From Parvularcula sp. IMCC14364 (GTDB lineage: Bacteria > Pseudomonadota > Alphaproteobacteria > Caulobacterales > Parvularculaceae), in contig NZ_CP132334.1 in NCBI RefSeq assembly GCF_030758415.1, positions 1,550,001-1,614,000 of the forward strand: a stretch of DNA of 64,000 nucleotides, in the 5' to 3' direction. Of the stretch, positions 8,216 to 16,864 are shown one piece after another (positions within the stretch are counted from its first letter, which is position 1; every line of letters begins with the position of its first letter). Under the pieces are notes generated by a model, which had not been told where the DNA came from, searched no databases, and worked only from the letters and a program-made list of their open reading frames with translations. The translations under genes were made by a program, and so were the position numbers.

Positions 8216-8241
8216 CCCCGCTGTTGCAGCAGCGGGGTTTT
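8216..8241 (+). terminator. Terminator-like hairpin on plus strand
   Basis: CCCCGCTG at 8216-8223 pairs with CAGCGGGG at 8230-8237 across a 6-nt loop, followed by TTTT. The T run follows on the plus strand only, so it would stop rightward transcription. No plus-strand gene lies immediately before it, so it may insulate the head operon from antisense reading or end an unseen small RNA. Confidence 0.5.
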
Positions 8242-8245
8242 CCTT

Positions 8246-8503
8246 TCACACCTCCGACTCTTCCTTCAGCTTAGATGCGTAAGCATGAGCGGATGCCACG
8301 CACCGAAGCGCCTCGGTTGCCGCCTGCTTGATGATCGAAGCCTTGTATTCAAGATTGCCGACTGAAATGCCTCTGCCATTTCGCAGGTCATTCGAGCAGT
8401 CAGCCATATGCCTTGGTAGCGGTGACACAACGCATTTAAGGTTGGAGAGGGCCACACTTGCATTGTTGCAGAGGTGGATCAGATGATCTGTTTCCTTACT
8501 CAT
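8246..8503 (-). CDS. Small protein of unknown function (85 aa)
   Basis: The product begins MSKETDHLIHLCNNASVALS and is mainly helical with four Cys residues and no membrane segment. Its ATG overlaps the stop of the upstream Cys-rich gene as ATGA, which supports translational coupling and a real gene. It occupies the place where a small terminase or early packaging protein might be found, but shows no clear helix-turn-helix. Family not recognised. Confidence 0.5.
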   Translation of the reverse strand: MSKETDHLIHLCNNASVALSNLKCVVSPLPRHMADCSNDLRNGRGISVGNLEYKASIIKQAATEALRCVASAHAYASKLKEESEV

Positions 8504-8806
8504 AAAGCATTCCCCATCATCACCTGCTCCAATGCAGGGTTGATGCTTCTCAGCTTCTCGCGCTTGTCGAGAAACTCACCGCAGTAGTCGCTAAGATGTA
8601 CTTCCGGGAAGAACTGGCCGTTCTCACAGATGACTGGAGGGTGCCTTCTGCAGACACCGTGCTCAGGCGCTAGAACATCCTGGAAAAGGTTGAAGTAGAA
8701 ACAATTTCGACAGTGGGGATAGCGAGATTTAGTTCCTACAGTTCCGGGTACGTTTCGACTATGTTCCGCACCTAAAGTAGGATCAGTGCATTGTTTTTGT
8801 TGGCAT
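8500..8806 (-). pseudogene. Cys-rich small phage-type protein with a 1-nt frameshift
   Basis: A leftward open frame ending at 8500 encodes a zinc-ribbon-like protein: CRNC, then GVCRRHPPVI, FFPEVHL and DYCGEF, a spacing seen in small phage proteins ending in a CGEF-like motif. The frame has no usable start codon over some 100 codons. ATG 8806 lies in the neighbouring frame, and removing one base from the A5 tract (T5 at 8794-8798 on the plus strand) joins it directly to the frame, giving about 101 residues starting MPTKQCTDPT. The stop overlaps the next gene as ATGA. Either an inactivating frameshift, a sequencing error in a homopolymer, or slippage. Confidence 0.5.
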
Positions 8807-8957
8807 ATTAGCTGGCCCTGCCCGCCACTCCAAAATAATTTCCCCTAAATCTTAAAGACCTGAATGGTATCCGATACTCGATCAATCTGGTTGCCGTGTG
8901 CTATTGTATTTTTCTCCCTTGATCACATCTCTTGTAAAAGCTGCACAGGACCAAAGA

Positions 8958-9545
8958 ATGAACGACATCCCTTTGAAATGCAGGTGTGGGCAAGTTAGCG
9001 GCATCGCTACCGGGCTGAAGCAGAAGAACAGTAATCGTGCTGTGTGTCATTGTGCGGACTGTCAAGCTTTTGCGAGGCATCTGGGCGGTGAGGCCCTGGA
9101 CCATCTGGGCGGTACGGATCTCATCCAGTTCTCCCCTGCCCGATTGTCCTTCTCGAGTGGGCAAGATCAGGTCGCGTGTTTACGGTTGACAGATAAAGGT
9201 CTCTTCAGATGGTATGCGCGGTGTTGCAACACCCCTATTGGCAACACCATGCCCACACCGGCATTGCCCTTTGTCGGGATCATACACAGCTTTTTTGACC
9301 TCTCAGATGATGAATATGTGATTATTTTTGGCCCTGTGACCGGTCACGTTTTTACTAAAGCGGCCACCGGTGACCCCCAAGAAGTCTCCATGTTGAAGAA
9401 AGCAGGACCCGGCGATTGGCTGAAACTTGTCAGCCTGCTTTTATCTTGGAAGATGAAAGGCGATAGCAAGCGCCATGCTTTTTTTGACAGTTCTACGGGG
9501 AAACCAATTGTGACGGCGCATGTTCTGGATAATGGTCAAACCTGA
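8958..9545 (+). CDS. GFA/DUF6151-like zinc-binding protein
   Basis: The 195-residue product has features of the glutathione-dependent formaldehyde-activating (GFA/CENP-V) fold: CRCG near residue 8-11 and CHCADCQAFARHLGG, which carries the CxCxxC zinc ligands, then LFRWYARCCNTPIGNT, the second metal loop. The C-terminal part follows the DUF6151 pattern, with GPVTGHVFTKAA. ATG 8958 with AGGA upstream is preferred over the GTG at 8898. It is the first chromosomal-type gene right of the phage-like element and stands alone. The substrate is unknown; few members are tested enzymes. Confidence 0.7.
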   Translation: MNDIPLKCRCGQVSGIATGLKQKNSNRAVCHCADCQAFARHLGGEALDHLGGTDLIQFSPARLSFSSGQDQVACLRLTDKGLFRWYARCCNTPIGNTMPTPALPFVGIIHSFFDLSDDEYVIIFGPVTGHVFTKAATGDPQEVSMLKKAGPGDWLKLVSLLLSWKMKGDSKRHAFFDSSTGKPIVTAHVLDNGQT

Positions 9546-9565
9546 AAATCGCACCTCCTGAAAAC

Positions 9566-9916
9566 TCAGTCCCCTCGGGGTAAAGGGGTGCCATATAAGT
9601 GCGAGAAATATCTGCCAATATCACGCGCATTATCAATGAAGCAGTGTGGGCCGGCGATTTTTACACCGATCATTTCACCCTCAACATGGCTGCGCACCAG
9701 CAACAGGGTTGGACAATTCTGGTTCTCATCCCCGAGCAGTTTGACCATATCGGTGCGTGGCTTTCCGATCGGCTGATAGCTGATCTCAATGGATAGTAAA
9801 ATAGCAGGAAAATAACTCAGTAATCCCCATATTTCTGCACATTCCGGGCAATATTCCCGTCGGCCATTATCTTCAAAACCGGGCGCCAGCAGAAACAGAA
9901 TATCTTTTTGTGTCAT
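9566..9916 (-). CDS. DUF3088 family protein
   Basis: From ATG 9916 the product (116 aa) begins MTQKDILFLLAPGFEDNGRR and continues with YCPECAEIWGLLSYFP, the Cys-pair motif typical of DUF3088, then PTLLL and a C-terminal HLYGTPLPRGD. The thioredoxin-like Cys-x-x-Cys after a GF(E/D) turn suggests a glutaredoxin-type fold, but no activity is established for the family. Upstream in-frame starts extend it into a basic, unconserved region and were rejected. It lies downstream of anmK on the same strand, 142 nt away. Confidence 0.65.
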   Translation of the reverse strand: MTQKDILFLLAPGFEDNGRREYCPECAEIWGLLSYFPAILLSIEISYQPIGKPRTDMVKLLGDENQNCPTLLLVRSHVEGEMIGVKIAGPHCFIDNARDIGRYFSHLYGTPLPRGD

Positions 9917-10058
9917 TAGTCCGTCTCTCCCCGTCATGTATCTTCCTGCGGCATTTTTAGGCGTTGATGTACCAGCATGGATAATGGCCACATCAAACCA
10001 TAAAAACTGCCCGCGAAAAAGGCCAGCAGGCAAGTTGCCCTCACCTTTCTGGCTGATG

Positions 10059-11210
10059 TCAGACAGGCTTTGTATGCAGCATACCGCCAGTGAGTGGGCG
10101 GTTTATGCGCGTTGTGCCGGGATAGCTCAGTGGCAACTTGCGCAAGGAGCGCACCGCCAGATAGGCAAAACACTCGGCCTCGAGAAAATCACCACGCCAT
10201 CCCGCGTCACTTGCAAGCATGACAGGCGCTGCCAACCGGTCGCGGATTTCCGCCATCAGGACAGGATTATGCCCGCCGCCGCCAACGACAATCCATTCGC
10301 CCGGTGCTGCAGGCAAAAGGCTGACCGATCTTTCAATACACGCAGCGGTAAAAGCAGTCAGCGTTGCGGCACCATCCTGCGTGCTCATTTCCTTTATGTG
10401 ATCAATCTTGAAGTCATACCTGTCGAGTGACTTCGGCGGCTTCCGGCGCAGGTAAGGATTTAACAGCATAAGCCTTAAAACCTCATCCTGAACCTCGCCA
10501 GCGGCCGCATACGCGCCGTCTTTGTCCATCCGCTCGCCGGTCTGAAAGTCCACCCACTGGTCAACAAGCCCATTGCCCGGCCCGCAATCAAAGGCAACCA
10601 TCTTCATGGGATCACCATCTGTCGGTATCCAGGTGACGTTTGCAACACCACCAATATTCAGCACACAGACAGGGTGCTTCCTGTCAAGCTTACGCACAAG
10701 CACCGCATGATAGACGGGCGCAAATGGCGCCCCCTCACCACCTTGCGCCATATCGTTCAGGCGAAAGCCATCAACAACATTGATGCCCAGTTCTTCCGCC
10801 ATGATCTGCCCGGACCCAATCTGCCAGGTTCGCCCAGGCGCAGAGCGGTCAATCGGCGGACGGTGCAGGATGGTCTGGCCATGAAAACCGATCACATCAA
10901 TCTCTTTTCGGACCAGATGATGCTTTTCCATGAACTTCTGTACTGCGCGTATGTGCGCCGAAGTCACTTCATCAATGGCATTGGCTATCTCGTTAGCTTC
11001 ACTGCGCCCCTCAAGGGCTGCCTTGATTGCCCGCTGCACCCAGACTTTTGTCATCCGCGGATAGGGTACGCTGAGGGTTGGACCAGCCTCAATCACATCC
11101 TCACCATCCGAGCGCAACAACGCCACATCGACACCATCCAGTGAGGTACCTGACATCAGGCCGATAGCGGTAAGGGGCTGTGATTGCGTATTTGGAGCAC
11201 TGGGAAGCAT
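10059..11210 (-). CDS. anmK: Anhydro-N-acetylmuramic acid kinase
   Basis: AnmK phosphorylates and opens 1,6-anhydro-MurNAc to MurNAc-6-phosphate during cell-wall recycling. The 383-residue product has the ATP-binding MSGTSLDGVD (19-28), IGFHGQTILHRP, VLNIGGVANVTW, FDCGPGNGLVDQW, and a terminal GGGGHNPVLM loop, all diagnostic. Length is normal. It is divergent from tyrS, with a 160-nt shared gap, an arrangement common in alphaproteobacteria. Together with PBP1A, AmiC and the M23 protein nearby it forms part of a murein-themed stretch. No MurQ etherase is seen here. Confidence 0.95.
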   Translation of the reverse strand: MLPSAPNTQSQPLTAIGLMSGTSLDGVDVALLRSDGEDVIEAGPTLSVPYPRMTKVWVQRAIKAALEGRSEANEIANAIDEVTSAHIRAVQKFMEKHHLVRKEIDVIGFHGQTILHRPPIDRSAPGRTWQIGSGQIMAEELGINVVDGFRLNDMAQGGEGAPFAPVYHAVLVRKLDRKHPVCVLNIGGVANVTWIPTDGDPMKMVAFDCGPGNGLVDQWVDFQTGERMDKDGAYAAAGEVQDEVLRLMLLNPYLRRKPPKSLDRYDFKIDHIKEMSTQDGAATLTAFTAACIERSVSLLPAAPGEWIVVGGGGHNPVLMAEIRDRLAAPVMLASDAGWRGDFLEAECFAYLAVRSLRKLPLSYPGTTRINRPLTGGMLHTKPV

Positions 11211-11370
11211 ATGAAGAGCCTGAAATTTGCGTTCGTTACTTTAAGCGCGAGTCACATATTTTCCATAGTCGCCGTGACCGCCAATTCTGCCCTACTCACT
11301 TCTGGATTTTGCCTGCGCTTTCCGATACGAAGCGCGCTTCAAACTTTGATCAATTACCCGGGAGCGCCGC

Positions 11371-12720
11371 ATGGCTGCTTATAAATCAGATTTCCTGAAT
11401 GTTTTGTCCGAGCGGGGCTATATTCACCAGTGCACAAACATGGAGGCGCTCGACAAACGGGCTGCCTCGGAAACCCTGACAGCCTATATCGGCTTTGATG
11501 CGACAGCGACAAGTCTCCATGCAGGCAGCCTGATCCAGATCATGATGCTATACTGGTTTCAGCAGACCGGTCACAGGCCGATTGCCCTGATGGGCGGCGG
11601 AACGACAAAAGTTGGTGATCCAACCGGCAAGGACGCTCAGCGCAAACTGCTGACGGATGACGACATCAACAACAATCTGGCAGGCATCAGGAAAAGCTTC
11701 GCACCGTTTTTGTCATTCGGTGACGGACCGACCGATGCCATCATGGTCAACAATGACGACTGGCTTTCGCAGCTGAAATATGTCGATTTTCTGCGAGACT
11801 ATGGCATTCACTTTACAATAAACCGTATGCTGACATTTGACAGTGTGAAGTTACGCCTTGAACGCGAAAGCCCCATGACCTTTCTCGAGTTCAACTACAT
11901 ACTCATGCAGGCTTATGACTACCTTGAACTTAATCAGCGCTATGGCTGCGTGTTGCAGATGGGTGGCTCAGACCAGTGGGGCAATATCGTCAACGGCGTG
12001 GAGTTGTGCCGGCGCGTAATGGCGTTAAAAAAGAAGGACGCTTACGACAAAGCAAAATTATCACAAAACCTAACTGGAACTGACTTTCCCGTTGCAGAAA
12101 CAGAAGAAATGATTAACCTAGATGAAAGTGAAGTCTTCGGGCTGACGACGCCCTTGCTGACGACAGCCTCTGGCAAAAAAATGGGCAAGACAGAAGGCGG
12201 CGCCGTGTGGCTCAATGCTGACCAGTTATCGCCGTATGACTATTGGCAGTATTGGCGTAATACGGAAGATGCTGACGTAGGGCGGATGCTGCGCCTCTTC
12301 ACAGTGCTGCCACTGGATGAAGTTGCGAGGCTAGAATCTCTCGACGGTGCCGAGATCAATGACGCCAAAAAAATTCTCGCCACTGAAGTCACAGCCCTGC
12401 TGCACGGACGCGCTGCGGCTGAAGAAGCCTCAGAAACAGCAAGGCGCACGTTTGAAGAAGGTGCATCTACCGGTAATCTTCCAACTTATGAAATATCATC
12501 AGACGCTCTGGCCGCAGGGTTGGCAATCTACACGCCTTTCAGGGAAACTGGCCTGATCGGGTCAAATGGTGAAGGCCGCAGACATATAAAGGCAGGTGCG
12601 CTTAAAGTGAACGGGACTGCCCTGACAGAAGAGCGTGAGCTAACCGGCGCTGATGCAGTCGATGGCGTTATCAAACTGTCGATCGGAAAGAAAAAACACG
12701 CTCTGGTTAGGCTTGTGTGA
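11371..12720 (+). CDS. tyrS: Tyrosyl-tRNA synthetase
   Basis: A class I synthetase charging tRNA-Tyr. HIGH-like LHAGSL occurs at 49-54, and the KMSKS loop is KMGKT (270-274). Middle blocks [40 protein letters not shown] and a C-terminal S4-like RNA-binding domain ([12 protein letters not shown], 418 onward) are present. The length of 449 is slightly above bacterial average (about 420), due to small insertions. ATG 11371 follows GGAGCGCCGC. It converges with the AsmA-like gene, with only 15 nt between stops. Confidence 0.97.
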   Translation: MAAYKSDFLNVLSERGYIHQCTNMEALDKRAASETLTAYIGFDATATSLHAGSLIQIMMLYWFQQTGHRPIALMGGGTTKVGDPTGKDAQRKLLTDDDINNNLAGIRKSFAPFLSFGDGPTDAIMVNNDDWLSQLKYVDFLRDYGIHFTINRMLTFDSVKLRLERESPMTFLEFNYILMQAYDYLELNQRYGCVLQMGGSDQWGNIVNGVELCRRVMALKKKDAYDKAKLSQNLTGTDFPVAETEEMINLDESEVFGLTTPLLTTASGKKMGKTEGGAVWLNADQLSPYDYWQYWRNTEDADVGRMLRLFTVLPLDEVARLESLDGAEINDAKKILATEVTALLHGRAAAEEASETARRTFEEGASTGNLPTYEISSDALAAGLAIYTPFRETGLIGSNGEGRRHIKAGALKVNGTALTEERELTGADAVDGVIKLSIGKKKHALVRLV

Positions 12721-12735
12721 AGACCTGACCAGATT

Positions 12736-15700
12736 TTATGGCTGACCGTCAGGCAGGGCCTGGGGGGTATTCCCATCTTCCTCGTTAAGTTGGTTTTCCA
12801 TCTCTTCAAGTTGCTCCGCAGTCGTCGCAAATTCCAGCTGACTGGAAAGTTCGGAAGCAGAAATAGCCTGATCGAGCAATTCAACGGTGCTTTTTTGTCC
12901 TGCACGCACAGGCTCAAACAAGCGCCTGAAAACACCTGGCGTCAGTAACGACAACGTATTGACAGTAATAGTTGGCTCGTTCACCGGACCGTTCAGCGCA
13001 TAGGAGAAGGCAACGATGCCCTCTCCCTCACGGGACACGAAAAGTTCTCCCAAACCTGGTAACCTGCCAAGCATCGAATTCACCTGATAAGCAGGCGCAA
13101 GCGCCCCGTTGATATCCAGAGCATTATCAGTGAGATTTATGCCGCCGTTTACAGAAACACCAATCGAAGGGCTGACGATACGGGCGTCCACTATGTTCAG
13201 AGAGCCTTTGTCGAATTGCATATCTGCCACAACCTGTGACACTTCAATGCCTTCACCACTCAAGAGGTCAGCCAGACCGTCCAGCGAGACAGCGGCGAGC
13301 AGCCGCGCAATCAACGGCGTATCAGTCAAAACAAGATTGTCGGCCGTAAACGTGCCGGCAACTGGCCCGCTGTTGAGGAACGTCGCAGTATAATCTGCAC
13401 GCCCCCCTTCAATAGACGAAAACCCGAATATGCCTTCAGCCAAGGCGCTGAGATTGTCTGTTTGCAGTTGCAGATTGCGACCGATCTCATAATCCCGGGC
13501 CTTGCTCATCGTTGCAGCGACATATCCGCCAGCAGCGAAATTGCCTGACATATATACGTCATTCACTTTCTGTCCGTCATGAGAGAAACTGGCTTCGAAA
13601 TTGTTGAGATTAACGTTGTTACGCAGCTGTAACGTATCCAGATCAGTATGCACCAGCAGCGGTACAGGCCAAGTGTCTGACGCTGCAGCATCGCTGTTGC
13701 TTGCGCCGGCACCACCTTTGAGCATATCCGCCATCAAGCTATCCAGACTCAAGTATCTTCCTGAAAAATCAGCCCGCAATACGTCTTTTTCGAGTGCGAC
13801 AATGGCCTTGAGGTCAACCTTGTCTGTGATTGACAATTCACTACTCTCTGCCCTGATGAATTTTCCCTCTTGATCGAGCAGTATCTCGCCAGCGAAACGC
13901 AATCCAGGTGCCGTAACCCTTATGTCATCAATTCGCCAAAGGGCCTGTCCGGTTTCCCTGTCAGGCGGCAGAACCATTACAGAAGCCTTGCCGGGTTCAC
14001 CTCTGGATTTACGCCAGTCGACAGGTTCAAGATAAAGCTCAGCATCCAGAAGGTCTAAATCTATGGAAATGGTTTCATACGCGTTATTTTTTTCAAAAAC
14101 CTGCAGAGTGTAACCTGCTGTCCCGCGCATGAACCTGCGCAGTGATATGCCAAATTCATCTGCAGCGCGTGCATCAAGGCGTCCACTTGCAGTAATTTTC
14201 GTATCTTCACTATGGGTAAACTCACGGAAATATTCAAAGTTGACAGGCGTACCCTGCAACTCCGCATCGGCTTTCACATCAAGGCCATTCCAGGATATAT
14301 CCAGTGTTCCCCTGCCTTGCGTCAGATCATAAGCGGCGATCGCATTTGCGAGGCTTAAATCCGTAAATCGTCCCGAGCCAAAAAACTCATAATCGTCGAT
14401 GGGCACAAAAGACAGCAAGGGGCGTGTTATCCGGAAATCAAACTCACCTTGCCCTGAGAAGTCATTCGGACTGAAACCACCTTTGGACACGAAACCAAGT
14501 GGCTCTTCATCCACGACAGACAGAATATCAGGTATTGCGCCATCCAATCGCACTGAAAAAATACCACGCGATCCCTTCGGATAAAAATTCGGCATCTCGA
14601 TCTTGCCGTCAATGATACGAACATTGCCTATGCGTCCGCCTTCTGCATCGAGGAACATACTGTTGCCCCCCAGAACAGCCTTGCCATCAAGGCCTCTGAT
14701 CGGCGTGACCCCCGGCACAAAATAGGATGAGGCATCTGTCAACGTGAACGACAGGGACATGCTGTCCTCGCCAATGCTGGTGGCAGGTTTGATGGCGCCG
14801 CGCGGCATGTCCATTTCAAATTTTATGTCGGATACCTTGCCGGAAATAACATTGGATTTGACCCAGCGTCGTGCCCCGTCCGCAAGTACAAGCGGCCACC
14901 CTTTGAGCACTTCTTCAATCGTCAGCACACCCTCAAAAGATGCAGATGACCTTATGCCGGGCGACTGGCCGGATGCCTGCGGCAGAAGAATATCAAGCGA
15001 TCCGGCCAGTTTTTTGCCAAAGAAATCAACATTTAACTGATCGAAGCGAAGGGTTTCCGTCGCCACCTGGTAGGCTCCTATGAAATCCAGCTTCGCTAAC
15101 GGCAAAGGCTCCTGCAACCTTCCCGGAAAGTTCAGAAGCATATCCGTACCTTCAAGGTCATAGGTAATTTTATCCGGGGCAAGTGATTGCCCATTGGCCC
15201 ATGGCCCGAAACTCAACAAGCCACTAAAAGTGCCGCGGTTGCCGCTCCCCTCATACTGAAGTGTTTCAATATCAAATGTCCTGTCCTGATCTGAGTAATC
15301 AGACTTCAGAACAAACCTGTCAAAATCATATGCCGTGTTGGCAAAAGTCAACGTACCGGTGCCAGCCTCCACATCAATTTCCGAGCCCTTGAGCTGGCCG
15401 GAATAATCAATGGAAATCTTCAATGATCCGCTCAAATCGGTATTGATGGCAGTTCCCTCTTCCGGCCCGATAACCAGACTGAGCAGCTCGGACACGGGGA
15501 CAGCATCGCTACGCAACGACAGGATGATTTCCTCTTGCGGATCATTCAGACTGGCAGAAACCGCGAGCGTGCTTGTGCTTTCCCCAAGTTGAAAAGTAGC
15601 CGTCAACTCGGATTCATACCCATAATCAGTTCTCTGAACAGTCGCTGCAGCATTCGATGTCTGCCAGACCTTGCCTGTCACCTCGTCCCGAAAGACAAAA

Positions 15701-16242
15701 CGTGTATTCTGGAAAACCGCTCCTTCGAATAACCGCTCTGCTGCGGGTTTCAGGGTTCTTCCCTGAAGCAGACTTTCGAGGGCGTTGCTGCGCGACGGCG
15801 CTTCATCCGAATTCGCAACACCAAAATCGAAAGAACGGTCAGCGCGGCGCCTCACCGTAATATCCGCGTTGAGAATTTCAATGTATCTCGGGCTGATCTG
15901 CCCTTTCAGGAGGTCGGATGTCTGAAGCTTGAAAGCCAGCTCGGGTAACTCGAGCAACTGTTGCTGGTCCGTGCTGGTAATTTTCAACCCGTAGATGCGC
16001 AGGCGTACAGGACCGTCCTCGCCTTCATCGCGCGACAGCAGGACCTGCTCAAAGGCAACATCACTACCGTCAGCCAGTCTGGCCTCCAGTGTTCTGGAAA
16101 GCTGCGGCTTGAGAAATCCAAGCTGCAAACCACCGTGTGAAATTTTCCAGTGCGCGAAAAAGAACAGCCCCGCCAGCACAGCAACGCCAAGCGCCAGCCC
16201 TTCTAGGCATAATACCAGGGCTTTACGCATTTGCTTTTTCAT
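12736..16242 (-). CDS. AsmA-like/DUF3971 large periplasmic lipid-transport-type protein
   Basis: The 1168-residue protein has a short basic N-terminus, one membrane helix (about 12-34, LEGLALGVAVLAGLFFFAHW) and a very long periplasmic beta-rich part. The C-terminal block (GFSSIEGGRADYTATFLNSG, then DGLADLLSGEGIEVSQVVADM, GALAPAYQVNSMLGRLPGLG, GEGIVAFSYALNGPVNEP) is characteristic of the YhdP/AsmA-like C-terminal domain. These proteins form groove-like bridges that move phospholipids to the outer membrane. ATG 16242 was chosen over the preceding TTG; the ribosome site is weak for either. The last 60 residues are Gln/Glu-rich and probably disordered. It is divergent from bcp. Confidence 0.8.
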   Translation of the reverse strand: MKKQMRKALVLCLEGLALGVAVLAGLFFFAHWKISHGGLQLGFLKPQLSRTLEARLADGSDVAFEQVLLSRDEGEDGPVRLRIYGLKITSTDQQQLLELPELAFKLQTSDLLKGQISPRYIEILNADITVRRRADRSFDFGVANSDEAPSRSNALESLLQGRTLKPAAERLFEGAVFQNTRFVFRDEVTGKVWQTSNAAATVQRTDYGYESELTATFQLGESTSTLAVSASLNDPQEEIILSLRSDAVPVSELLSLVIGPEEGTAINTDLSGSLKISIDYSGQLKGSEIDVEAGTGTLTFANTAYDFDRFVLKSDYSDQDRTFDIETLQYEGSGNRGTFSGLLSFGPWANGQSLAPDKITYDLEGTDMLLNFPGRLQEPLPLAKLDFIGAYQVATETLRFDQLNVDFFGKKLAGSLDILLPQASGQSPGIRSSASFEGVLTIEEVLKGWPLVLADGARRWVKSNVISGKVSDIKFEMDMPRGAIKPATSIGEDSMSLSFTLTDASSYFVPGVTPIRGLDGKAVLGGNSMFLDAEGGRIGNVRIIDGKIEMPNFYPKGSRGIFSVRLDGAIPDILSVVDEEPLGFVSKGGFSPNDFSGQGEFDFRITRPLLSFVPIDDYEFFGSGRFTDLSLANAIAAYDLTQGRGTLDISWNGLDVKADAELQGTPVNFEYFREFTHSEDTKITASGRLDARAADEFGISLRRFMRGTAGYTLQVFEKNNAYETISIDLDLLDAELYLEPVDWRKSRGEPGKASVMVLPPDRETGQALWRIDDIRVTAPGLRFAGEILLDQEGKFIRAESSELSITDKVDLKAIVALEKDVLRADFSGRYLSLDSLMADMLKGGAGASNSDAAASDTWPVPLLVHTDLDTLQLRNNVNLNNFEASFSHDGQKVNDVYMSGNFAAGGYVAATMSKARDYEIGRNLQLQTDNLSALAEGIFGFSSIEGGRADYTATFLNSGPVAGTFTADNLVLTDTPLIARLLAAVSLDGLADLLSGEGIEVSQVVADMQFDKGSLNIVDARIVSPSIGVSVNGGINLTDNALDINGALAPAYQVNSMLGRLPGLGELFVSREGEGIVAFSYALNGPVNEPTITVNTLSLLTPGVFRRLFEPVRAGQKSTVELLDQAISASELSSQLEFATTAEQLEEMENQLNEEDGNTPQALPDGQP

Positions 16243-16394
16243 CAATGGGACCGGTGAACCTGACTACTCTTCAACCTAACAATTGATAGCGCTGCACTGC
16301 AACAGCTGTCACCTGAAATGTGCAAGGAATTGAGTGGCTTGTTTGTAATGGAGCGATATATGAATGGCTTCGGAGATTTGTGAGGAGACGATAC

Positions 16395-16862
16395 ATGAGC
16401 GCAGTAGCAGCAGGCGACAAAGCACCAAAATTCAGCCTGGAAGCAGATAATGGCGAGACGCTGAAGCTGACTTCCTTCAAGGGGCGCAAACTGGTGCTTT
16501 ATTTTTATCCAAAAGATGACACACCGGGCTGCACCAAACAGGCAATCGGCTTTACGGAGCGCCTGCAAGAGTTTGAAGCGCTTGGTGTGACAGTCCTTGG
16601 CGTGTCAAAAGATACGCTGGAAAAGCATAGGAAGTTTCGCGAGAAACATAAGCTCGAGGTTTTACTGGCGTCCGACCCAGAGGGAGAATTCATCGAAGCC
16701 TACGGCTCCTGGGTTGAAAAAAATATGTATGGCAAAAAATATATGGGCATTGAGCGCTCGACATTCCTCATTGATGAGAAAGGGACGGTTCAGGAAGTCT
16801 GGAGAAAAGTGCGGGTGCCCGGTCATGTGGACAAAGTACTGGCCCGCGTGAAAGAGCTGTAG
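16395..16862 (+). CDS. bcp: Peroxiredoxin, BCP/PrxQ type, single-Cys
   Basis: The 155-residue thiol peroxidase has the PrxQ motif YPKDDTPGCTKQAIGF with peroxidatic Cys46. In the usual PrxQ the resolving Cys comes five residues later; here that position is Ile (C-T-K-Q-A-I), and Cys46 is the only cysteine in the protein. A partner such as a glutaredoxin would have to resolve the sulfenic acid. ATG 16395 has GAGGAG at good spacing. It is followed after 2 nt by the DUF455 gene, so the two are probably co-transcribed. Confidence 0.93.
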   Translation: MSAVAAGDKAPKFSLEADNGETLKLTSFKGRKLVLYFYPKDDTPGCTKQAIGFTERLQEFEALGVTVLGVSKDTLEKHRKFREKHKLEVLLASDPEGEFIEAYGSWVEKNMYGKKYMGIERSTFLIDEKGTVQEVWRKVRVPGHVDKVLARVKEL

Positions 16863-16864
16863 CG

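Larger units (their letters stand above)
7775..8245. other. Gap upstream of terminase, no sizeable gene
   Basis: In most head modules a small terminase subunit would lie here. No leftward frame of 60 or more codons is present. Two tiny leftward frames (7897-8007 and 8059-8154) and one plus-strand terminator-like hairpin (8216-8241) are the only structure I can see. Frames on the plus strand look like chance openings without ribosome sites. Confidence 0.5.
1..8806. mobile_element. Partial phage-like element, possible capsid-forming satellite
   Basis: The stretch carries a contiguous leftward head and packaging module (terminase large subunit, HNH, capsid, protease, connector, portal) and, to its left, small opposite-strand and same-strand regulators. 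No tail, tape-measure, holin, endolysin or replication gene is visible, and no integrase; the left end lies outside the window. The right limit is set only by the last plausible element gene (8500-8806) before chromosomal-type genes begin at 8958. No tRNA or attachment repeat was recognised at the right junction. The capsid-protease-connector-portal order differs from the usual HK97 order, terminase-portal-protease-capsid-connector. A degraded prophage is the main alternative to a satellite. Confidence 0.65.

Noticed and set aside
1-8806. Gene transfer agent cluster
   Set aside because: The GTA order (terminase, portal, protease, capsid) is not followed, tail genes are absent, and excision-type regulators are present.
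8898-8957. N-terminal extension of the GFA-like protein from GTG 8898
   Set aside because: The extension is unlike the family and the internal ATG 8958 has an AGGA site.
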